From positions 264,800-328,799 of the forward strand of contig CAVXNH010000056.1 in the NCBI GenBank assembly GCA_963762885.1: a stretch of DNA of 64,000 bases, written 5' to 3'. Source of the stretch: JASHVB01 sp963762885 (GTDB taxonomy: Bacteria > Pseudomonadota > Alphaproteobacteria > Acetobacterales > Acetobacteraceae). Below are positions 8,928 to 17,471 of the stretch, piece after piece. A model generated the notes under the pieces. That model was given only the letters and a program-made list of their open reading frames with translations, did no database searches and had not been told where the DNA came from. Position 1 is the first letter of the stretch. Each line of letters begins with the position of its first letter. A program made the translations under genes and the position numbers.

Positions 8928-10619
8928 ATGGGTGCGGAAGCGTTCAAGGCGGCACGCGAATTCCTGTTCGCGCATCGCACCGACTATGCCGCGGCACACG
9001 CCGAATTCCGCTGGCCACAGCTTGAGCATTTCAACTACGCGCTCGACTGGTTCGATGCCGAACTGGCGCGCGGCGTGCTCGCCGACCAGCCTGCCCTGAA
9101 GATCGTCGGCGACGGCGAGGCGACACGGACCTTCGCCGAACTCTCCGCTGCCTCCAACCAGGTGGCCAACGGCCTGCGCGCCCTCGGCGTCAAACGCGGC
9201 GAGCGCATCTTGCTCATGCTCGGCAACGTCGTCCCATTGTGGGAAGTGATGCTCGCAGCCATGAAGCTGGGCGCCGTCGTCATCCCCGCCACCACCTTGC
9301 TCTCGCCATATGACCTCAAGGACCGGTTCGAACGAGGCCGCGTGCGGCACCTTGTCGCCAACGCCGCCGACGCGCCGAAATTCGAGGGCCTGGATCCCAG
9401 CGTGACGCGCATCGCCGTAGGCGACGCCCCAGCCGGCTGGCACAGTTACGACACCCTGCGTACCGGATCGGCGACCTTCGCCGCAGACGCGCCTACGCAC
9501 GCCACCGATCCGCTGCTGCTGTATTTCACCTCCGGCACCACCTCGCGCCCAAAGCTGGTAGAGCACAGCCACCAAAGCTATCCGGCCGGCCACCTGGTCA
9601 CGATGTACTGGATCGGCTTGCAGCCAGGCGACATGCACCTGAACATCTCCTCGCCCGGCTGGGCAAAGCACGCCTATAGCTGCTTCTTCGCCCCCTGGAA
9701 TGCCGGTGCAACGGTGTTCATCGCCAACCAGCCGCGTTTCAACGCGCGCGGCATGCTGGAAGCGATCGCTGCGAACAAGGTAACCACGATCTGCGCGCCG
9801 CCGACCGTCTGGCGGATGTTCGTGCAGGAGGACATGACGCAATATCGCACGGCGCTGCGCGAAGTTCTGTCCGCCGGCGAACCATGCAATCCCGAAATCA
9901 TAGAGCATGTGCGCAAGGTCTGGGGCCTGACGGTGCGCGAGGGCTACGGCCAGACCGAAACCACCTTGCAGATCGGCTGCTTCCCGGGTCAGGCCGTCAA
10001 GCTCGGCTCGATGGGCCAGGAAGCGCCCGGCTACCGAATCCGACTCCTCGACGCGGAGGACAACGCGGTGGAGGAAGGCGAAGTCTGCATCGACTTGAAT
10101 CCACCGCCGGTTGGCCTGATGCGCGGCTACCAGAACGATGACGGCTCGTTCGTGCCACTCGGCCGCAACGCCTATCGCACCGGCGATGTCGCATCGCGCG
10201 ATGCGGATGGTTACTACACTTACGTCGGCCGCGCCGACGACGTATTCAAAGCCTCCGACTACCGCATCAGTCCGTTCGAACTGGAAAGCGCGCTGATAGA
10301 GCATGTGGCGGTGGCCGAAGCTGCCGTCGTGCCGGCGCCGGATGCGATGCGGCTGGCGATTCCGAAGGCTTATATCACGTTGACCGCCGGCACGTCCGCC
10401 GATCGTGACACAGCGCTGTCCATCTTCCGCCATCTGCGGGAGCGGCTGTCGCCATTCAAGCGCGTGCGACGGATCGAATTCGCCGACCTGCCGAAGACGA
10501 TCTCCGGCAAGATCCGCCGTGTCGAATTGCGGCAGACGGAAGAGACGCACGCCGCACAAGGCACCAGGGCGGCCGGCGAATTCCGCGAGGAAGACTTTCC
10601 GGAGTTGTCCCGCTCCTGA
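8928..10619 (+). CDS. AMP-dependent acyl-CoA synthetase (medium-chain/benzoate-type)
   Basis: A 563-residue adenylate-forming enzyme, intact. Motifs in order: LYFTSGTTSRPKLVEHSH (P-loop A3, with S in the place of the common G), SSPGWAKHAYSCFFAPWNAG, ICAPPTVWRMF, REGYGQTETT (A5), YRTGDVASRDADGYY (A7), GRADDVFKASDYRISPFELE (A8 hinge) and PKTISGKIRRVELR (A10 lysine). It activates a carboxylic acid to acyl-AMP and then acyl-CoA in the cytoplasm. The pattern with SPGWAKHAYS fits the medium-chain acyl-CoA synthetase (ACSM)/benzoate-CoA ligase group. The exact acid is unknown. A good ribosome site (GGGAGG) lies upstream of ATG 8928. Confidence 0.85.
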   Translation: MGAEAFKAAREFLFAHRTDYAAAHAEFRWPQLEHFNYALDWFDAELARGVLADQPALKIVGDGEATRTFAELSAASNQVANGLRALGVKRGERILLMLGNVVPLWEVMLAAMKLGAVVIPATTLLSPYDLKDRFERGRVRHLVANAADAPKFEGLDPSVTRIAVGDAPAGWHSYDTLRTGSATFAADAPTHATDPLLLYFTSGTTSRPKLVEHSHQSYPAGHLVTMYWIGLQPGDMHLNISSPGWAKHAYSCFFAPWNAGATVFIANQPRFNARGMLEAIAANKVTTICAPPTVWRMFVQEDMTQYRTALREVLSAGEPCNPEIIEHVRKVWGLTVREGYGQTETTLQIGCFPGQAVKLGSMGQEAPGYRIRLLDAEDNAVEEGEVCIDLNPPPVGLMRGYQNDDGSFVPLGRNAYRTGDVASRDADGYYTYVGRADDVFKASDYRISPFELESALIEHVAVAEAAVVPAPDAMRLAIPKAYITLTAGTSADRDTALSIFRHLRERLSPFKRVRRIEFADLPKTISGKIRRVELRQTEETHAAQGTRAAGEFREEDFPELSRS

Positions 10620-10713
10620 AATATCCGCGCGATGGCGGTCTTCTCGGATAAATTTACCAGGTGCCGATAGCACCCGCACTAAGCGACGAGCGATGGTCGA
10701 GTGGCCATGGCCG

Positions 10714-10760
10714 TTGACAGGGCCGTAGCACTGGCGGTAATTAGCCAATGGGTTAATTAA
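10714..10760 (+). promoter_or_regulatory. Putative promoter and operator of the arsR-type operon
   Basis: TTGACA at 10714-10719 is followed after 18 bases by TAATTA (10738-10743), a reasonable sigma-70 pair. A short self-complementary element, TTAATTAA, is at 10753-10760. ATG of the ArsR-like regulator begins at 10780. Self-complementary AT-rich sites at this position are typical operators for ArsR proteins. The assignment rests on position and motif only. Confidence 0.5.
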
Positions 10761-10779
10761 CTAGTAGGTTTGCAAAGCC

Positions 10780-11133
10780 ATGGCCGGCGACCGGCTCACC
10801 GTTGTCTTCGCCGCGCTCGCCGATCCCACGCGGCGCGCCATACTGGCGCGGCTGGCGGCCGGCGAGGCCTCGGTCACTACGCTGGCCGAGCCGTTCGACA
10901 TGAGCCTTCCCGCCGTCTCCAAGCATCTCAAGGTGCTGCAACGCGCCGGGCTGGTCGCGCGCGGCCGCACGGCGCAATGGCGGCCGTGCCGGCTGGAGGC
11001 GGGACCGCTCAAGGACGCCGCCGATTGGCTGGAGAACTATCGCCGCTATTGGGAACAGAGCCTCGATCAACTGGAGGACTACCTTAAGGAGTTGCAAGGG
11101 AAGGAGGCGCCGGATGACCGCAAGCGGCAGTAG
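10780..11133 (+). CDS. ArsR/SmtB-type HTH transcriptional regulator
   Basis: A 117-residue winged-helix repressor. The segment ALADPTRRAILARLAAGEAS, the recognition helix in SLPAVSKHLKVLQRAGLV and the wing RGRTAQWRPCRLEA identify the ArsR family subgroup that travels with AHSA1 proteins (the SdpR-like type). No CxC metal site is present at the usual helix, so it probably does not sense metals. It overlaps the AHSA1 gene by 20 bases, so the two are translationally coupled. Confidence 0.9.
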   Translation: MAGDRLTVVFAALADPTRRAILARLAAGEASVTTLAEPFDMSLPAVSKHLKVLQRAGLVARGRTAQWRPCRLEAGPLKDAADWLENYRRYWEQSLDQLEDYLKELQGKEAPDDRKRQ

Positions 11134-11590
11134 CGGTTCCGGCGCGGCGGCCCTCGAACTTGTGGTGACGCGGCTGATCGATGCGCCGCGCGCGCTGGTG
11201 TTCAAGGCGTGGACGCAGCAAGAGCATGCGGCGCGGTGGTGGGGCCCGCAGGGCTTCAGCATCGTGTCGTGCCGGCTGGACGCGACGCCTGGTGGCGCCT
11301 ACCGCGTGTCGATGCGCTCACCCGAAGGCACCATGCACACCAAGCGCGGCGTCTATCGCGAGGTCGTTGCGCCGGAACGGCTGGTCTTCACCTATGCCTG
11401 GGAGGATGCGGCCGGCAAGACGGGTCACGAGATGCGCATCGTCGTGACCTTCGATGCGCAAGGTGAGCAAACCTTGCTGACGCTGCGACAGACGGGGTTC
11501 GAGGCGCTGCCGGACCGCGACCATCGCGCCGGTTGGACAAGCTACTTCAAGCGCTTCGCCGACTATATGGCGACGGTGGCGTCACAATGA
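11114..11590 (+). CDS. SRPBCC / AHSA1 domain protein
   Basis: A 158-residue START-like (SRPBCC) protein of the Activator of Hsp90 ATPase homologue 1 (AHSA1) type: VTRLIDAPRALVFKAWTQ, WWGPQGFS, GGAYRVSM and the end helix GWTSYFKRFADYMA. Such proteins form a hydrophobic ligand cavity, but their ligand is unknown. It lies in the classical ArsR-AHSA1 gene pair, with its start inside the arsR-like gene. The pair is followed by a DUF899 gene. Confidence 0.85.
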   Translation: MTASGSSGSGAAALELVVTRLIDAPRALVFKAWTQQEHAARWWGPQGFSIVSCRLDATPGGAYRVSMRSPEGTMHTKRGVYREVVAPERLVFTYAWEDAAGKTGHEMRIVVTFDAQGEQTLLTLRQTGFEALPDRDHRAGWTSYFKRFADYMATVASQ

Positions 11591-11653
11591 CACCGCAATC
11601 CGCTGGGCAACACGGAGAGTAACGCCAACCCTGACGGGAAGGAGAACAGAGAC

Positions 11654-12439
11654 ATGCACAACCCGGTCGTATCTCGCGAAGAGTGGCTCGCAGCGCGCAA
11701 GGCGCTGCTGGCGAAAGAGAAAGCTTTCACCCGCATGCGCGACGAGATCACGGCCGAGCGACGCGCGCTGCCGTGGGTCAAGCTGGAAAAGACTTACGTG
11801 TTCGACACGCCGGATGGACCGCGGACGCTCGCCGATCTGTTCGACGGACGCAGCCAGCTCGTCATCAAGCACTTCATGTTCGGTCCGGACTGGAACGAAG
11901 GCTGCGTTGGGTGCTCGTTCGAGATCGACCATATCGATGGTGCGCTGGTGCATCTGGAACATCATGACGTGACCTACATCGCCGTGTCGCGGGCTCCGCT
12001 GGCAAAGCTGGAAGCGTTCCGCCGTCGCATGGGCTGGCGCATCAAGTGGGTGTCGTCGTATGGCAACGACTTCAACTACGATTTCCATGTATCGTTCCGG
12101 CCGGACGAACTGGCCAAGGCCGAGGCTTACTACAATTACGCAGTGCGGCCGGGGGTCATCGACGAAATGTCCGGCCGCAGCGTATTCTATAAGGACGAGG
12201 CGGGCGACATCTTCCACACCTATTCGTCGTTTGCGCGTGGGGGAGAATTGAACCTCGCCAGCTATGCGGTGCTCGACGTTACGCCGAAGGGCCGCAACGA
12301 AACGATCAACGGCAACCTGACGGATTGGGTGCGCCTGCACGACCGCTACGCCGGCGGTGGTCCCGCGGAGGCCGCGTGCCATGACGGTGCGGTTGAGGCT
12401 GCCGACGATTGCTGCCACGCCGCCGCGGTAAGAACCTGA
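11654..12439 (+). CDS. DUF899 thioredoxin-like protein
   Basis: A 261-residue DUF899 protein: MHNPVVSREEWLAARKALLA at the start, YVFDTPDGPRTLADLFDGRS, FMFGPDWNEGCVGCSFEIDH carrying a C-x2-C pair, and a C-terminal SFARGGELNLASYAVLDVTPKGRNE. The family has a thioredoxin-like fold, and many genomes pair it with ArsR/AHSA1 genes as here. Its reaction is not established. A ribosome site (GGGAAGGAG) precedes ATG 11654. The last 30 or so residues, rich in Ala and Cys, look divergent. Confidence 0.85.
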   Translation: MHNPVVSREEWLAARKALLAKEKAFTRMRDEITAERRALPWVKLEKTYVFDTPDGPRTLADLFDGRSQLVIKHFMFGPDWNEGCVGCSFEIDHIDGALVHLEHHDVTYIAVSRAPLAKLEAFRRRMGWRIKWVSSYGNDFNYDFHVSFRPDELAKAEAYYNYAVRPGVIDEMSGRSVFYKDEAGDIFHTYSSFARGGELNLASYAVLDVTPKGRNETINGNLTDWVRLHDRYAGGGPAEAACHDGAVEAADDCCHAAAVRT

Positions 12440-12512
12440 CTGTCGCAACATTGGTCATGGCTGGGCCTGACCCCATGCGCATCAGGATCAGCGGCTGGCC
12501 AAAGGTAAAATG

Positions 12513-12544
12513 GTGTCATGGCCGGCGAAGGCCGGCCATGACAC
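12513..12544. repeat. Perfect hairpin of the GTCATGGCCGGC repeat family
   Basis: GTGTCATGGCCGGC pairs perfectly with GCCGGCCATGACAC around GAAG. It lies between convergent genes and is followed on the minus strand by a weak ATTTTA tract, so it could end the minus-strand membrane-protein transcript. The same core recurs at 32227-32322, 38686-41194 and 44240-44338. Confidence 0.7.
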
Positions 12545-12603
12545 AAAAAAAACGACACCAACGCTCTCCCGGGGATAAGAATTCTCCCCGACCGCGACGC
12601 CCG

Positions 12604-13935
12604 CTATTGCGCGCGCACGGTCTTCATATGCATCGCCGCGGCGTAGCAGCGGTTGACGAAATAGGTTGGGTCGGCGGTCAGACCCTGGAAGAACATGTCC
12701 TTCCGCACGTACAGCGTGCGTCCTTGCACCCGCACGATGGGCAGTGTCACGTCAGTGTCCGGCCCCTTCTGGTCGGGCCAGGCCCGATGCAATTGCGCGA
12801 GGTAGCGCAGGTCCGGAATCACGACGGCCAAATGAATGCCGGCAAGCAGCAGCACGATCGCCAGCCAAAGCCGGTTGTCCCGATCCGTTACCGGACGCTG
12901 GAACACCAGGGTGGCGAGGTAGCCGGCGAGAAAGATGCTGGCCGGCAGCGAGACCCTGGCTCCGGCTACGGACCGTGGCAGAGCCAGCAGCAGCAGCATG
13001 TAGATCAGCGCCAGGACAAGAAACACCCAACCGCGGCCTGCGCATAGCATTGTGCCAATGCCTGGCAATCCGTGTGGGGCGTCGCGCGTGCGAAGGTGCA
13101 ATGCCAGGACGACGATCGCCACGGCGGGAAGCCAATAGACGTCGAACAGGCCGCCGATACTTCCCAGCAAGCCGTCGAGCCGATCCGATAGCGGACTGGG
13201 CGGCAACATATCGGCGCGGACGAAATTGCCGGGCGCGACGAGCAATACGATCATGCCAAGCACGTGACCGGCGGTCAGTGCAATCGGTGCCGGCCTCCGC
13301 TGACGCCAGCGCCACAAACACTGCAGCACCAGCAGTGCGGAAACCAGCGCCGAGATGGTTTCCAGGAATGTCGCTATTATAAAGGCGAACACCGCGCGCC
13401 AGGCGCTGGGGGTGAAGGTTCCCGCTAACATCCAGCGCAGCACCCAGAGCTCGCCGGTCACCGCCCAGAGATAGTCGATCGAGCCGGTCTTCCATAAGGC
13501 GACTTCGGCGATATCCCGCGGCACCCACCACAGCAGCAACGCGACCAGAGCGATATCGGCGGCCGCCGCCAAAGGCGGTCGATCGGCTGTTGCAGAGTGC
13601 GGGCAGAGCATGCGTGCGAGGGCAACGACATTACGGACCAGGCAGACGAATATCGCGGCATTGGCGATGTCGAACGGGATCGCCGGCCAGACCGGATCGG
13701 TCGAGATGGCGCCGTAAGTGATCGCGGAGACGAAGAGCCGGCCGGTCCAGGTGAGGTAATCGTGCCAGGCCAGGACGAGCGGCTGCAGCCAGCCGGCCGC
13801 GATGGCTTCGCAGTAATCGTCGCCCCATAGCGGGGTTTCTATATTCGCCCAGACCAAAAACGCGAACAGAATGGCCAGGCTGATGGCCGGGCTGTGGCGT
13901 CGAAGCAGCCCGGCCAGGGCTCGGTATGACGGCAT
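12604..13935 (-). CDS. Multi-span membrane protein, DUF6056-like
   Basis: A 443-residue polytopic protein with about ten hydrophobic spans. An early acidic motif, TPLWGDDYCEAIAAGWL, precedes a loop with YLTWTGRLFVSAI, the layout of the DUF6056 group and of integral membrane glycosyltransferases of the GT-C type (acidic residues in the first periplasmic loop). A short soluble tail with DVTLPIVRVQGRTLYVRKDM ends the protein. I infer a role in transferring a lipid-linked sugar to an envelope target, but no substrate can be named. It is upstream of tauD on the same strand. Confidence 0.6.
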   Translation of the reverse strand: MPSYRALAGLLRRHSPAISLAILFAFLVWANIETPLWGDDYCEAIAAGWLQPLVLAWHDYLTWTGRLFVSAITYGAISTDPVWPAIPFDIANAAIFVCLVRNVVALARMLCPHSATADRPPLAAAADIALVALLLWWVPRDIAEVALWKTGSIDYLWAVTGELWVLRWMLAGTFTPSAWRAVFAFIIATFLETISALVSALLVLQCLWRWRQRRPAPIALTAGHVLGMIVLLVAPGNFVRADMLPPSPLSDRLDGLLGSIGGLFDVYWLPAVAIVVLALHLRTRDAPHGLPGIGTMLCAGRGWVFLVLALIYMLLLLALPRSVAGARVSLPASIFLAGYLATLVFQRPVTDRDNRLWLAIVLLLAGIHLAVVIPDLRYLAQLHRAWPDQKGPDTDVTLPIVRVQGRTLYVRKDMFFQGLTADPTYFVNRCYAAAMHMKTVRAQ

Positions 13936-13975
13936 CGAGCGACCGGCGCCGCGGCGACGGCCGTCGTTGCGGGGT

Positions 13976-14878
13976 TTATTCCGCGGCCTGTAGCGCCATG
14001 GCGGCGGTGACGCCGGTGCCCTTGATCGAGGTGCGGCGCAGATCGCGCACGTCCTTCAAATCGTCGAAGCGGCGGGCGCGGTGCATGACCGTGCGATTGT
14101 CCCACATCACCAGTTCGCTCACGCGCCATTTGTGCGAATAGACGAACTCCGGCTGCGTCGCATGCTCTGTCAGGTCGCGGATGAAAGCGCGGGCCTCCGG
14201 CACCGGCCAGCCGACGATGCCGCCGATATGCGACGACAGGTACAGGGATTTGCGTCCGGTCACCGGGTGGGTCACCACCAGGCGGTGGCGCACCGGCCGC
14301 AGCTTGTCCGCGTTGCCGTCGGACTCCACCGCGAAGCCGATCTGTTCGCGCGAAAAGACAATCGAGTGTTCGCAGACCAGGTCTTCGATCTCGGCCTTGG
14401 TCGCGGCGTCCAGCGCATCGTAGGCGGCGCGCATGTCGGCGAATTCGGTGTTGCCGCCCTTGCTCGGCACGATGCGGGAATGCAGCAGGGTGTAGCCGGC
14501 GCCGTGCGCGCGGAACGATGCGTCGGAGTGCCATAGCCGGTTGGCCAGCGCATACATCCGCTTCTCGTCGTCGCGGGCGCGCAGCTTGTTCTTCGCATCG
14601 AGATTGGAAATGTCGCCGAGTTCCAGGCGGTCGCCGAGACGGCGCTCTTGCGGCTTGCTCAACTGGCCGATCAGGGTGACTTCCAGCTCGCCGAAATCGC
14701 GGCTGAACTCGCATTGCTGTTCGTCGGTCAGTGGCTGGTCGGGGAAGGCCAGCACGGCGTAGCGGTCCATGCCGGCTTCGATCGCGGCGACAGCATCGCG
14801 CGACAACGGGCGGGTGATGTCGATGCCGGACACCTCGCCACCGAAATGCGGGTGCAGCGGGCGAATGCTGATGCTCAT
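13976..14878 (-). CDS. TauD/TfdA family Fe(II)/2-oxoglutarate dioxygenase
   Basis: A 300-residue non-haem iron dioxygenase. The start MSISIRPLHPHFGGEVSGID at 14878 is the family N-terminus; a longer open frame upstream is a shadow of the cupin gene. Iron ligands are visible in the H-x-D motif LWHSDASF and the distal His in VMWDNRTVMHRARRF. The 2-oxoglutarate Arg lies in DLRRTSIKGTG. TYPE members oxidise taurine, 2,4-D or related acids by coupling to decarboxylation of 2-oxoglutarate. Substrate is not readable here. It follows the cupin gene on the same strand. Confidence 0.85.
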   Translation of the reverse strand: MSISIRPLHPHFGGEVSGIDITRPLSRDAVAAIEAGMDRYAVLAFPDQPLTDEQQCEFSRDFGELEVTLIGQLSKPQERRLGDRLELGDISNLDAKNKLRARDDEKRMYALANRLWHSDASFRAHGAGYTLLHSRIVPSKGGNTEFADMRAAYDALDAATKAEIEDLVCEHSIVFSREQIGFAVESDGNADKLRPVRHRLVVTHPVTGRKSLYLSSHIGGIVGWPVPEARAFIRDLTEHATQPEFVYSHKWRVSELVMWDNRTVMHRARRFDDLKDVRDLRRTSIKGTGVTAAMALQAAE

Positions 14879-14991
14879 GGGTTGTGGCCTCCCCTCGATC
14901 GGATACTGGTGAGTATAACGCGCGATCGGGGGTGGGCACCAGACTGGGGCGGTCGCGCAACTCGCCAAGCGGGGGGTTGCCGCGTCGCTTG

Positions 14992-15505
14992 CTACACGCG
15001 GCGCACGCCGGGCTGCGACGGGTCGCTGAGCGCGTAATTCACCGGTCCCATGCCGCAGATGGCGATGACGGCCGGTTCGGGGTGGCCTCGGATGACGCCG
15101 TCGTAGTGCGGGCGTGCCGGCGACCCGGCGGACGAAGCTGCCGGCCGTCACGGGGACGCACGAGGCGGGGTCGAAATCGGCTCCGCTGCTGCACCACCAT
15201 GTGCCGGAGACGACGACGCAGAACCGATCGCTGGTGTAGTGGTGCGGGGCGCTCATGAAGCCGGGCCACCAGCGGATCAGGGTGTAGTAGAGCCCTGGTT
15301 GGGTGGGATCTCCGGCAAGCACGCAATTGTCGACGCTGGGCTCGGGGTAAGCGGGGTTCGGCTTCCAGTGCAGGTCCGCGGGCGGAGTGATGATGGTTTG
15401 CTGCGGGTTCAGCGGGCTTGCCGCGGCGGCTTGGGCGAAGGCGAGCGGCAGGGATGCCGCGAGCGCGGAAAGCATTACGTCGCGCCGCAGCGCAGTTCGG
15501 TCCAT
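14992..15505 (-). CDS. Secreted cupin-domain protein, one frameshift
   Basis: The protein starts MDRTALRRDVMLSALAASLP with a signal peptide cleaved near AQAAAA. A cupin barrel follows: WWPGFMSAPHHYTSDRFCVV (the H-x-H-x6 pattern and E/D position) and GTWWCSSGADFDPASCVPV. At about 15110 one extra base breaks the frame; downstream the expected HYDGVIRGHPEPAVIAICGMG continues to the stop at 14992. The length of about 170 residues fits a single-domain cupin. It is probably a periplasmic small-molecule-binding or enzymatic cupin. The break is likely a sequence error. Confidence 0.7.
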
Positions 15506-15711
15506 GATATCCTCCCGGTTTTGCGGGAGCGTATCCGGTCGGGGCGGCGGTGTCTTCTCGTGACATTTCGGTGCACGCACGGCAACGGCGATTGCGGCGT
15601 GGTAGGATGAGCAACCGGCTACCACCTTATGCGAACCATTGCGGAGCGTTTGCCATGCCAAACAAGACCTGCGGGTTCCAACCAGCCGCCGCGCAGCGTC
15701 GCGTCTGACCG

Positions 15712-16437
15712 GTGCTGCCGCCTCATACAGGAGCAGCGGGTCCGCTCGTTCTGATTACCCGGCCGGAACCTGGCGCCAGCGATACGGCGGCGCGGGTGAT
15801 ATCGCTGGGGTTCGAGCCGGTGCTCGCGCCGGTGATCCGGATCGACCGGGTGCCGGTGCGGCTGCCGGCGGCGGCCTCGCTGGCGGCGGTGCTGATCACC
15901 AGCGGGAACGCGGTTGCGGCACTGCCGGCCGCGTATCACGCCGCGCGGCTGATTTGCGTCGGCGACGCGACGGCGGAGCGGGCTCGCTCGATGGGGTTCG
16001 CACAGGTGCTAAGTGCGGCGGGCGACGCCGAGGCATTGGCGGCGTTCGTGATGCGCCGGCAGAGTCCTCGGGATGGCACGCTGCTGCTGGCGACCGGGCA
16101 CGGGCAGGGTCACGCCCTGGCTGCCGGGCTGCGTCAGGCGGGGTATCGCGTGGCACGGCGGGTGGTGTACGGGGTTCAGCCAGCGCGCGACCTGCCCCAG
16201 GCCGCGGTTACCGCTTTGCAGGGGGGACGGGTGCATGCGGCGCTGTTCTTCTCGGCCGAGACGGCGCGGCAGTTTGTCGGGCTGGTGCAGCGAGCCGGGT
16301 TGGACCAGACGGTGGCGGGAGTAGAGGCGATCTCTATCGGTCAGCCGGCTGCCGTGGCATTAGAACCGCTGCCTTGGCGCGGCCTTCGGATCGCGGCGCG
16401 GCCCAACCAGGACGAGATGCTCGCACTGCTGCGATGA
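15712..16437 (+). CDS. hemD: Uroporphyrinogen-III synthase
   Basis: A 241-residue HemD-type protein. The start is GTG 15712. The family is poorly conserved but the two-domain Rossmann-like layout shows: VLITRPEPGASDTAARVISLG at the start, a LITSGNAVAAL strand-helix, the GDATAERARSMGF hinge, LATGHGQGHALAAGL, and a late FFSAETARQFVGLVQ helix. It closes and flips ring D of hydroxymethylbilane in haem and cobalamin biosynthesis. The ATGA overlap with the next gene, and hemY after it, confirm the assignment. hemC is not in the window. Confidence 0.85.
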   Translation: MLPPHTGAAGPLVLITRPEPGASDTAARVISLGFEPVLAPVIRIDRVPVRLPAAASLAAVLITSGNAVAALPAAYHAARLICVGDATAERARSMGFAQVLSAAGDAEALAAFVMRRQSPRDGTLLLATGHGQGHALAAGLRQAGYRVARRVVYGVQPARDLPQAAVTALQGGRVHAALFFSAETARQFVGLVQRAGLDQTVAGVEAISIGQPAAVALEPLPWRGLRIAARPNQDEMLALLR

Positions 16438-17471
16438 CCGAACCCGACGCACCACCGACACCACCGTCATCGTCACCGGCCGAAGAACCGGTCCCGGACG
16501 CGCGCGCGCCGCGGGCGGACGCGGGGGAGTTGGGGGAACCGGCGTCGCCAACTGGGTCGCGGCCGGGGCGCGATGCGCTGCTGCCGTGGTTGTGCGGGCT
16601 CGGGTTCGTGGTGCTGGCGGGGGCGATCGGAGTGGTATGGTGGTCGGCGTCGCAGGCGCCGCAGGCGCAGGCTCCGTCGGATCTTCAGGCGCTCAAGGAT
16701 CGTGTCGCACGCGTGGAACAGCGGCCGGCGGCGACCCCGGTCGATCTGGGTCCGTTGACAGCGCGGGTGACGGCGCTGGAGCAAAGGGCTGCGCCCGATC
16801 TGGCGCCGCTACAGGCGCGGATTGCCGCGCTGGAGCAGAAGGCAGGCGATAGCGGCTCGGTGGCGGCGCGAGTGGATGCGTTGTCGGGCCGGGTGGATGC
16901 TTTGGCTGGGCGCGACCAGGGCGCGATCGGCGACCTCGGGCGCCGGCTGGATGCGGACGAGGCGCGGCTGGCGGCACTGGAACGCACCGCGGCGCAAATG
17001 ACCGCGACGGCAGCGCAGGCGGCGCGGCTGGCGCGGATCGAGGTGGCACAAGCGGCGCTGGCCGCAGGCCAGCCGCTGGGCGATCTGCCGAATGCGCCGC
17101 CGGCAGTGTCGCGCTTCGCTGTTGTCGCTCCGCCGACCGAAGCGTCATTGCGGCTGGCGTTTCCGAAGGCAGTGCTGGCTGCAAGCCATACGCAGGTGGA
17201 GGCGGGAGATACGTTCTTTGCCCGGATGCTCGGGCATGCGGCGGACCTGGTGACGGTGCGGCAGGGCGATCGGGTGCTGGTAGGCGATCCGGACTCAGGG
17301 GTGCTTGCAAGGGCGCGGACCGCGCTGGATGCGGGCGATCTGGCGGGGGCGGTGGCGGCGGTTTCCGGTTTGTCCGCCCCCCCCGCGGCGGCAATGGCAG
17401 CATGGCTTGCGGATGCCAAGGCCCTGCTCGCGGCTCGTGCGGGGCTGGCCGACATGGCTGCGCACGCCTGA
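16434..17471 (+). CDS. Mitofilin-like inner-membrane coiled-coil protein
   Basis: A 345-residue protein. A proline/acidic N-terminal tail is followed by one membrane span (LPWLCGLGFVVLAGAIGVVWW), a long coiled coil with repeated ALEQR/RVDAL heptads, and a C-terminal globular part (FRMLGHAADLV-like segment FFARMLGHAADLVTVRQ). This layout is that of the alphaproteobacterial COG4223/mitofilin (Mic60)-related proteins that lie between hemD and hemY. Its start overlaps the hemD stop, and its stop overlaps the hemY start. It is inferred to shape or stabilise intracytoplasmic or inner membranes. Confidence 0.75.
   Translation: MTEPDAPPTPPSSSPAEEPVPDARAPRADAGELGEPASPTGSRPGRDALLPWLCGLGFVVLAGAIGVVWWSASQAPQAQAPSDLQALKDRVARVEQRPAATPVDLGPLTARVTALEQRAAPDLAPLQARIAALEQKAGDSGSVAARVDALSGRVDALAGRDQGAIGDLGRRLDADEARLAALERTAAQMTATAAQAARLARIEVAQAALAAGQPLGDLPNAPPAVSRFAVVAPPTEASLRLAFPKAVLAASHTQVEAGDTFFARMLGHAADLVTVRQGDRVLVGDPDSGVLARARTALDAGDLAGAVAAVSGLSAPPAAAMAAWLADAKALLAARAGLADMAAHA

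Noticed and set aside
8874..10748. A 624-codon open frame on the minus strand
   Set aside because: It is antisense to the intact acyl-CoA synthetase, has an Arg/His/Gln-rich composition typical of GC-rich shadows, and shows no domain.
12530..12555. Rho-independent terminator for the DUF899 operon on the plus strand
   Set aside because: The perfect hairpin is followed by A residues on the plus strand, so the T-tract polarity is wrong for that direction.
13976..15661. A single 561-residue fusion of cupin and TauD domains
   Set aside because: The cupin frame continues to its own stop at 14992 once a one-base indel near 15110 is corrected, and TauD has a normal start at 14878.
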